A DNA stretch of 42,385 nucleotides from Ignavibacteriaceae bacterium (GTDB lineage: Bacteria; Bacteroidota; Ignavibacteria; Ignavibacteriales; Ignavibacteriaceae): contig JACSRR010000163.1 in the NCBI GenBank assembly GCA_014879635.1, positions 1-42,385 on the forward strand, in the 5' to 3' direction. Each line of letters starts with the position of its first letter. The first letter of the stretch is position 1. The position numbers were made by a program, and so were the translations under genes. Below, piece by piece: positions 38,201 to 42,385 of this stretch. The notes below the pieces were generated by a model. That model had not been told where the DNA came from. It did not search any database and was given only the letters and a program-made list of their open reading frames with translations.

Positions 38201-41200
38201 AAATGATAAACGAGGCAGTCTAAAATCGAGTAAATCTAAGTTAATTTTACCAAATGCAAGTTTTGGAAGAGAATCAGGCAAGTCAACGCTAAAATTAAGA
38301 ATTTCAAATAAACTATTTGTTACTCTAATTGTAGTAGAAGCACCGTAAGATTTTGATTCCGTAAGTTTAAGCCTAATTCCGCCGGTTAAAGCAATGTCAA
38401 AATCAGGAACGCTAAAATTAACCAGATCGGTATTTATAGAGCCTGCAACATTAGTGAGTTCTAAAGCGAGACGGTCAGAATCCTCAATTAAAAATATTTT
38501 GTTATTAGTATTAAAATCAAACTGTGCAGCCAGATAACCGGATTGATCAATCTGAAGTACCAAGTTATCGTTTCCGATTTCTGTTTCAAATAATGTAAGT
38601 ACTCCGCCAAATTTGAGCTTGGTGATACCGTTTTCGTTTTTGTACTCAAACCGTTTTAATTTGTAAGGTATTCCTGCTTTTGTTAAATCAAACAAACTTA
38701 ATTTTTCATCAGGTATTGCTACCTCAATTCTACCTAACTGCAATGAAAAATCAGTTTTATCAACGGTTATGTCAAATTCAATCAGAAAACCGGGATCTGC
38801 GGGGTTATTAAATTTTAACCCGGGGAAAGAGGCAAGAACGGGTACTCCTTCCTTAGTTCTAATTCTAACATTCTCACCCGCCTCTTCAAAATTTACTAAT
38901 AATGAATCATTTTGGTCTCTTAATTGAATAAAGGCTATATCACTTCTCGGCAGGGGTAATTTAGCCGGTAAAACAGTTGTCAACAAATTAATGGCATATA
39001 AAGTAAAGCCTGATTGTGATAATGATGCAACTATAACATCATTTAATAGTAAATCAACCTTACCCGCCGTAATCTCTTTATTGTTCAGCCCAATCTTAAA
39101 GCCGTTCGTAAAATTTGCGGCCAAATCATAGGTTCTACCCTCGTATCTAAGATGGGCACTACCAAAACCTGCAATACCTAAACCATCTTTTGTTATTTCT
39201 AATGTATCGGGCATATTTATCATAACGCCCGTACTCTGAGGTGCAGTATTATTTTTTTCCGTAAAGGTTAACACTGGACTTCCGCTTTCTAATGCGGCAT
39301 TTATTCCGAAGCCGTTATCAAAGATTATTCTACCGCCCTGTATTTCGTTATTTGAATAGTCAAACGCTAATTCGTCAAATGTTACGCCGATATTTGCGCC
39401 TGAGCCTATATTAGCACTACTTCTTCCGTTAATTTTAATACCGCTTTTAGTTATGTTCATTGAGCTCAGATTAAAACTCAATACGGGATTCTCTAAAGGA
39501 TAGCTGAGCGTATAAGGTGTTGAAATATCTCCGGTAAATTCAGTGAGAGAATTGTTTAGAACATCGTAAACAAAAGCTACATCCGCCTCAAGCTCGCCTC
39601 CTGCAATATTGCTTAAGTTTAGCCTTGCTTGACCACCTAGAATAACTTTTTGACCATCGTTTCCGGCACTAAATTGAAGACTTGAATTAACTATATTTAA
39701 TCCGTAATTTCCTACTTTCAAACTGCATGCAGGAACAATATTTTGCACTTCTCCCGAAATATTGCCGTTACCGCTTAGTAAAAGATATGACGACATTAAT
39801 TCTAACTCGGGAACTGCGCCCTCACATCCAAATGCCCCTTCGGGTAACTTCAAGCCTCCTTTTAGCCTTAACTCCGGATTAAATGAAAATCCTCCCGAAC
39901 TAAACGGTGCATCTATTAATCCTGAGAACTCTTTAACATTAAATTTCACCCCTCCCGCTATCGGAATTTCTAATCCTTGAAATGTAACCGGAGGTATTGT
40001 TATACTTAATCCGTTAAAACTCAAATTTGCATTTAAGTTAATATCGGGGTTTATCAGCTCTATCGGGGTACCTACAGGCAAGTTAGGAAGGCTTATCTTT
40101 GCACCAAAATTTAAGTTAAGATTTCCGCCTATTAGATTGTTAACTATATCTGTCAGGGAAATTGAAGATCCGGTTGAATTTCCGTTGAAGAACTCTAATT
40201 TTATTCCTTGAAACTCGAAGAATCTGCTTCCGCCACCTGTACCTGTGCCTAAATTCAATCCGCTAAAAGAAGGAAGGTTAAATCCCGATGAAGTTAGTGT
40301 TAATCCGTCAAATGGTCCAAGAGTAAAACCGCCTAAATCGGGGAAAATATAAGACATATTAAAATCTATACCGAAATCCCACTGACCGTTCTGATAACTG
40401 AGATTGTTAAAATTTAAACCGCTTAGGTCTATTTTCATAAATCCCAAATTTATGTTTGGCGAACTTCCCGTGTTCATTGAAGAGAAATTTTGCACGCTAA
40501 ACATACCGTTCCCAATAGCTGCCGAAAGATTAACCTTATAATTGATAAAATCAGGAAGATTAACTCCAAATTCGGAGTTTATACTCAGGTCAATACTTGA
40601 TGCTCCCGAGAGAGGGCTATAGCTAAAATTACCGGAAACATTTCTAAGTTTAAGAGAAATGTAATCTGTGGCTGAAGGAAAAGGGAAAATATCTACCGGA
40701 ACATTACAGCTTATCAATCCGGAAATATCTCCGTTTGACGAAAGACTCACTCCGTTTATCTCACAAAGCGTGTAATTGTTAAAGACTACTAATTCTCCGT
40801 TGAGTCTTAAAGAAGCGTTAGGATATGAAAGGGTAAACCTTGTTAAGTTCAGCTTTGCAGTTTCATTACCGAAAGAGTAAACGGGAAGAGCGGAAGATCC
40901 TTCAAACTCTAGATTGCCCGTTATTGCTCCCGTTGAGCTTACGGTTAACTCGCCTATAGGATTTATGGGCGTAGATAAGCCCGGTAGCTCTATTCTTCCT
41001 CTAATCGATAATCCGTTAAACGGAGTAAACTCTATGTACTCAGGCTTTAAGTATTCTGATACTATACTCGAGGGAATTATATCCGGTTGAATGTTTGCAT
41101 ATACTCTACCCGCAGTAAAAGTAAAATTTGTGTAGCTTCCTTTTACAAATGTTAGATTTTCAACTGTTACATTTATTATCCTTTGTTGACCGTCTGCTAA

Positions 41201-42148
41201 GCGAAGTTTTAAATCAGTTACCCCGCTCATAATAAAGTTTTCGGTATCTTGCGAAATTTGAAGTAAATCATAACTATCAAACCACGCTGTATTTCTAATT
41301 AAATTTACAGCTAAAAATGGAAGAAGGTTCGGGTTTTGTTCGCCGTAATCATAGATAAAGCTCCACAGCTCGCTACTGCCGTTGTTTGCCGTTAGAGGAT
41401 TTCCCAAATCGTCGGTTACTCTTATTCTCCATGCATACTCTTTTCCTTTTTCTAAGGTAAGAGCATCTTGAGGATATTGATAAAATGTTGTACCCGTTAG
41501 GTTTACTTGATGATGAGGAGGATTTGCCGAAAGTGCCTGGTTAAGAGTTTGCCCCTGCAACCTTTCTACTATTAATAAATTATAATTTGCGTTTATCGTT
41601 GTAGGTAGATTTACGGGTGCCCATTGAAATATCGGGAATTGCTGATTAAATGCCGATGCGTTTGAAGGTGCAAATAATACCGGTGCATCCGGATATATTA
41701 TATTAATCATCCCGCTCGATTCTGTTAAAATTTGATTATTACTTCCTAATACTTTAATAATAACATCAAAAGTACCCTCGGGAAACCGGTTCGTTCTTAA
41801 TACTTGCTGATAGGTAGTATTATCAAAATTAACATCACGCCAATCTATTACTTTAGTGCCCGCATATACATTGCTAGTTGGGCCTGAAGGAAAACTCTCT
41901 ACGCTGCTTCTTGCTCTTACAAGTTCCCTGTTTTGTGAGTCCTTAATTATCAATTGAAGACGGAAATCTACCGCTGCTGTACCTAAGTAGTTAACTGTTA
42001 AAAGAGATGACTCGGGGTTTCTTGTCCACTCAGATAAAAAGGATGTTGGTGAAGGATCTAATACTAAAAATGAATTCCACAAATTCGATTGTGAATATGT
42101 ATTGGATATTATAAATACAAATAAAAAAAGTGTAAAAACTCTTCTCAT
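29276..42148 (-). CDS. Giant exported protein (4290 aa): N-terminal Ig/TANFOR-like region, duplicated beta modules, alpha-helical insert, tandem C-terminal FN3 domains
   Basis: Single uninterrupted ORF; signal peptide MRRVFTLFLFVFIISNTYSQ; N-terminal '...RTNRFPEGTFDVIIKVLGSNNQIL...PDAPVLFAPSNASAFNQQFPIFQWAPVN...LEKGKEYAWRIRVTDDLGNPL'; FN3 units such as 'KWLASDPQSGVTGYEYSIGTAPG' at the C-terminus. No PNPF-type T9SS C-terminal domain. Confidence 0.88.
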   Translation of the reverse strand: MRRVFTLFLFVFIISNTYSQSNLWNSFLVLDPSPTSFLSEWTRNPESSLLTVNYLGTAAVDFRLQLIIKDSQNRELVRARSSVESFPSGPTSNVYAGTKVIDWRDVNFDNTTYQQVLRTNRFPEGTFDVIIKVLGSNNQILTESSGMINIIYPDAPVLFAPSNASAFNQQFPIFQWAPVNLPTTINANYNLLIVERLQGQTLNQALSANPPHHQVNLTGTTFYQYPQDALTLEKGKEYAWRIRVTDDLGNPLTANNGSSELWSFIYDYGEQNPNLLPFLAVNLIRNTAWFDSYDLLQISQDTENFIMSGVTDLKLRLADGQQRIINVTVENLTFVKGSYTNFTFTAGRVYANIQPDIIPSSIVSEYLKPEYIEFTPFNGLSIRGRIELPGLSTPINPIGELTVSSTGAITGNLEFEGSSALPVYSFGNETAKLNLTRFTLSYPNASLRLNGELVVFNNYTLCEINGVSLSSNGDISGLISCNVPVDIFPFPSATDYISLKLRNVSGNFSYSPLSGASSIDLSINSEFGVNLPDFINYKVNLSAAIGNGMFSVQNFSSMNTGSSPNINLGFMKIDLSGLNFNNLSYQNGQWDFGIDFNMSYIFPDLGGFTLGPFDGLTLTSSGFNLPSFSGLNLGTGTGGGSRFFEFQGIKLEFFNGNSTGSSISLTDIVNNLIGGNLNLNFGAKISLPNLPVGTPIELINPDINLNANLSFNGLSITIPPVTFQGLEIPIAGGVKFNVKEFSGLIDAPFSSGGFSFNPELRLKGGLKLPEGAFGCEGAVPELELMSSYLLLSGNGNISGEVQNIVPACSLKVGNYGLNIVNSSLQFSAGNDGQKVILGGQARLNLSNIAGGELEADVAFVYDVLNNSLTEFTGDISTPYTLSYPLENPVLSFNLSSMNITKSGIKINGRSSANIGSGANIGVTFDELAFDYSNNEIQGGRIIFDNGFGINAALESGSPVLTFTEKNNTAPQSTGVMINMPDTLEITKDGLGIAGFGSAHLRYEGRTYDLAANFTNGFKIGLNNKEITAGKVDLLLNDVIVASLSQSGFTLYAINLLTTVLPAKLPLPRSDIAFIQLRDQNDSLLVNFEEAGENVRIRTKEGVPVLASFPGLKFNNPADPGFLIEFDITVDKTDFSLQLGRIEVAIPDEKLSLFDLTKAGIPYKLKRFEYKNENGITKLKFGGVLTLFETEIGNDNLVLQIDQSGYLAAQFDFNTNNKIFLIEDSDRLALELTNVAGSINTDLVNFSVPDFDIALTGGIRLKLTESKSYGASTTIRVTNSLFEILNFSVDLPDSLPKLAFGKINLDLLDFRLPRLSFSPEFGWDFDIDLDINLNFPELNFSIPNLSDIRISKLGLTLPELSIPNLNIPAFDIKGFSFLPLRFSMPNFTINIFDPFSISLDDLAFSTDFELKFPDLPKIPQQLKNITIYVVDAGFNGSRITGSIEDITYSGDNFFIPFGSNGAGYVIKGLGGSLSEGDDGEQIIDVKIKGNFVLPENLRCENSNGTTALGNNELRINSLGKISGSITGFVPDCDFKIGSATLNVTTSDLFFSNLEDTQYVKLDLAANLTVPIDENNTASGSGNISLDLISGRILDGAIGINEPFTISLPKNNPVFNFTINQASVSKEGLKFAGSSALSFDGGANIEVNFDDFLLSLEDLSYQGGSVSINSSFGLLVSIETGGLKWKAVRGDYELTQNNSMLLTMPSGITISNNKLALSGESAVSFVYNNQVYNALRLSFEDNCEISFVDFRVSNGRMSFYRGAERLAFIDTTGFVLDNILAAIDIPEKMPLGSLERAYLVLKNENGDVLIKTENTENGLRIGSREGQMIQLVVPALKYGDTEAPVFNISFDLTVNATTFEPVSGSILLEGANAPLIDLSSKGILLRLTRLGFAASGSNYELTTGGSITLPQSLGGLEVVVDPVIINNEGLSGTVTLGNYSQTYIQNSNYIKTFRMGSFAEFKLQGLSFNFGAEKSFKLSGDIASKFFKSGQDTTDLHFTALYQNGIFNFTFDFSHIPGAEIPIAIARFKPESIGEQPAISITFSQDDFELLLSGTLSAPTLSPEFEVSFAGLRISKNSVSVPEVDITLPSSIQSFKLFKAEFSLKNIDSYKAISFSYNNDVFYMSMSGEITFMDKTSQFYGFKVGTDGSISMSGANLLTQETYVVQDRIALSKLAVTSENNVYFFDVHGFVKLPQPADTGRQMFNLKVGTDGTISGGARVVILNEEPGLGGNDQTEFNLWVGKFDPEYIALNIDLDDYLNSNLEIVSSFYFRNSTEKYIRFGSRSGNTISPGLQVSFNGDYTWGPITANGLTDIEFGNLKLNITSHNIESLSNGNFKLTVSGAAAANFSKISGSLDFSNLKIHSNGTLENVNGMITGGSLDLQNIISLSVSEFAMSFDETQIMVTGGSNGAIDSTEITVKNFIKFGGTINIQNFGGGGIDEFLLYTKTDNSVSLTIKNANFSLKSGMVRFAVDISYRSEGENFFLLFAGRGKLNRAYDIAVIGKFERDGGTTRAGIFLAALNMPPVAIGPGIFLTGIGGGFFLNPRTEDINLVKANCGLDDETKGSISAPAGSFAVLVYGSFVFGTSDAINAKVLLTLSDQSFNLTGKAVLLNQTQSIYGTFNLTVGFTNAYAEGTLNVILNMKSLITADANLTFYIYDNNTWGIIGNTNFNIISVISGSGEFYVGNLGFYASASMSQGFNVWIVSVESGLELRVWYRPNIDWGAYLEVYINASVLGGIASARGSVKGVLIGSPNFYFYGGASLSITLLFVSWDGDIWLKVAPGGFSAGFGRDRSMDALIEEAKNIGDAFNTAAENARTQMANIPATLGITQETIFAAIDGMYQTITRARAFDPNVANSWRNWLDSMMIIEENNVTWNPNPSVSYFRQSMAWYLESLRAALLNVSNENLRQSIIQAIQTVNEEITNFNATFSNLSASLNSITSNIVLPGETPEINISNPLQSVSFISPQVSYSMQGENTIATVIAGPSFNLNESLVLNNLENINLYQAKTIEYDNLMKANLSGIEEMISNFDNLFSTNSEFLNFGNRFNNIRFSVESLYMMMGMFKYRERQYFINTSLPSLIFNPQVSTAFFYQDIELKNAFNIPMYFGELEITRRALNRWQRIKSLAGEDNSLGTFNSIFSGYTLDQKRESAYSVLKQLYNEIPREALFKVSNDAITKIVGLKNLAQQRLDAFYPNQVLYTKLLDSVFVKRQMMAQNLFEVLDRYVYWKAEQHDTVKNAVPSLTTLTAKRDAVVNDLTLPVISNLSQTNQNLRYINNQNIYWSTSSNNVIEYAIKFNEGISSPSDTGFMSIGLLNSIDVHHFPVSVEENTVVSKFQLRARNKAGFVSYRTLTSNIVTGPVGVFANSDPVSTSAPPDNTPPTTPVVTILNMLERGQGTNFHYVTALTNSITAKWLASDPQSGVTGYEYSIGTAPGSTNIRNWESVGTISNMQIQGLNLEGDNNYFVNVRAKNQDGLFSAVGSSARIFIDRKKPAQPVMTQQQPVTFNTSFSVPAQGRFGNIFQPLPAPEPVVVQGTVSIKFNWTIENDDDITHYEYRVITLPGDSVRTNGWDSTGKSNVVNFTFPVTSNFSSVKIELRSVRYTGVKSDVQTSTYYSLADNSKPGNPTLRYFFGVPQGASGNMPKSNLNLFFLKQAADPESGIDRYQFAITQDFPWNYQAIQWVEHPAFKNIPPNGIVRVPADLIQNLDYGYYYMHVRAVNNAGIAGDIVSSEQFLLVDDTPPVIEEFSIPGALVSVSGNNTVYTIGADQFSIKVRTSDPNSGITSVSLNAGYFSFGDYLFSSSGIDYTATLETGLQNSINYIYDAPLTLTLNTYNGSGIFGHSSKSIIINFDFSKPPTPSGLPAQIDASQSTQGATYGEAPQPLPEIINDDPSLINQINLNWLMTDTTGVIGYEYKLRTFDTNTDLTPGWVFTNGLSANISLTGSYSPDNLIGEIRSIKNTGSKSDILYMREFNINDNTKPSEPVVKWFFNNGSKLFFEKLSSDQESGVKYYQISIGASPGATGNLGWTVHDSFRNIPQDRIVAIPADILTLLDGKYLNIRAINGGNKAGNFISVGPVSAPFIPPVPVAKYYDYAAFRTLKFDTQEYTHSPAIAKYQYNIGRSSYTDTSLTGWVDLNIPPGFPENQEIPFNYDFNNLNIGTNYYVGVRSVSSQGTVSNVYEVKQIDREYFPFTFTLPEPQPIISLTHLGWAMRKYVLNLYSATYLPYDATWWYAIGSGEGNTDILQWTTGQGNIFLDTSTGLQMWPGRRFFIGTYAEFGNYGSPVIWREFTW

Positions 42149-42194
42149 GGCTCTCGTAATTTTGTTGCAGCGTGTTAAAAAAAATGTGGGTAGT

Positions 42195-42224
42195 CAAAAA
42201 TAATAATTTTTGCTTCTTTGTCAA
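42195..42224 (-). promoter_or_regulatory. Predicted Bacteroidetes-type promoter for the giant-protein operon
   Basis: Minus strand TTG-N19-TATTTTTG about 46 nt upstream of the start codon at 42148. Confidence 0.42.
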
Positions 42225-42385
42225 GAGGGAGAATACAAAAAAAACAAAAAAAATGCATTTTTTATTAACTTAATCGTTATTAAACAATCAGTTAGAAAAA
42301 ATATTTTAGTTTGACAATGTTGGGTAGAGGGAGAAACCGTGTTACAGAAACTTACCGGCAATAAAATTAAATGAATATTTTATCT

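Noticed and set aside
37989-38348. 119-aa + strand ORF and other + strand ORFs inside the giant gene
   Set aside because: Antisense shadows in a continuous 4290-codon frame; translations are mirror images of the repeated beta motifs.
29276-42148. Possible CRISPR or tandem DNA repeats within the giant gene
   Set aside because: Repetition is at the protein level and highly diverged; no regularly spaced identical DNA repeats seen.
42030-42224. 64-aa - strand ORF overlapping the start of the giant gene
   Set aside because: Different frame, covers the promoter and signal-peptide region of the giant; no independent support.
42339-42385. Tiny + strand ORF GTG TTA CAG AAA CTT ACC GGC AAT AAA ATT AAA TGA behind a GGGAG-like site, overlapping an ATGA start at the window edge
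   Set aside because: Only 11 codons and the following frame is cut by the window end; cannot distinguish a leader peptide from chance.

Overview
AT-rich, gene-dense window. Abundant 'YPNPFNPST' T9SS C-terminal sorting domains, TonB-dependent receptors and PorV-like proteins point to the Bacteroidetes/Chlorobi/Ignavibacteria group (inference). No rRNA, tRNA, CRISPR array, transposase or phage gene was recognised. Main blocks: (1) a minus-strand surface cassette at 313-9177: TonB receptor, FN3/T9SS protein, PorV/UPF0164-like OMP, IPT/TIG lipoprotein, secreted T9SS propeller-like protein; (2) a minus-strand yidD-pyrE-DPPIV (S9) operon; (3) a minus-strand TonB receptor plus T9SS-sorted protein behind a strictly 11-bp-periodic TTAA repeat array that looks like a Pho box; (4) a plus-strand block: inositol monophosphatase, OMP, truA, SRPBCC-like, DUF2231-like, OMP, enoyl-CoA hydratase, a gene with a probable AUU (ATT) start codon, TPR protein; (5) a minus-strand three-gene operon of about 16.6 kb: a giant 4290-aa exported protein built from duplicated beta modules, an alpha-helical insert and tandem FN3 domains, then an FN3-chain protein and an outer-membrane beta-barrel. 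The giant-protein operon is the best candidate for an undescribed system. All family calls come from reading the translated sequences; no database search was run.
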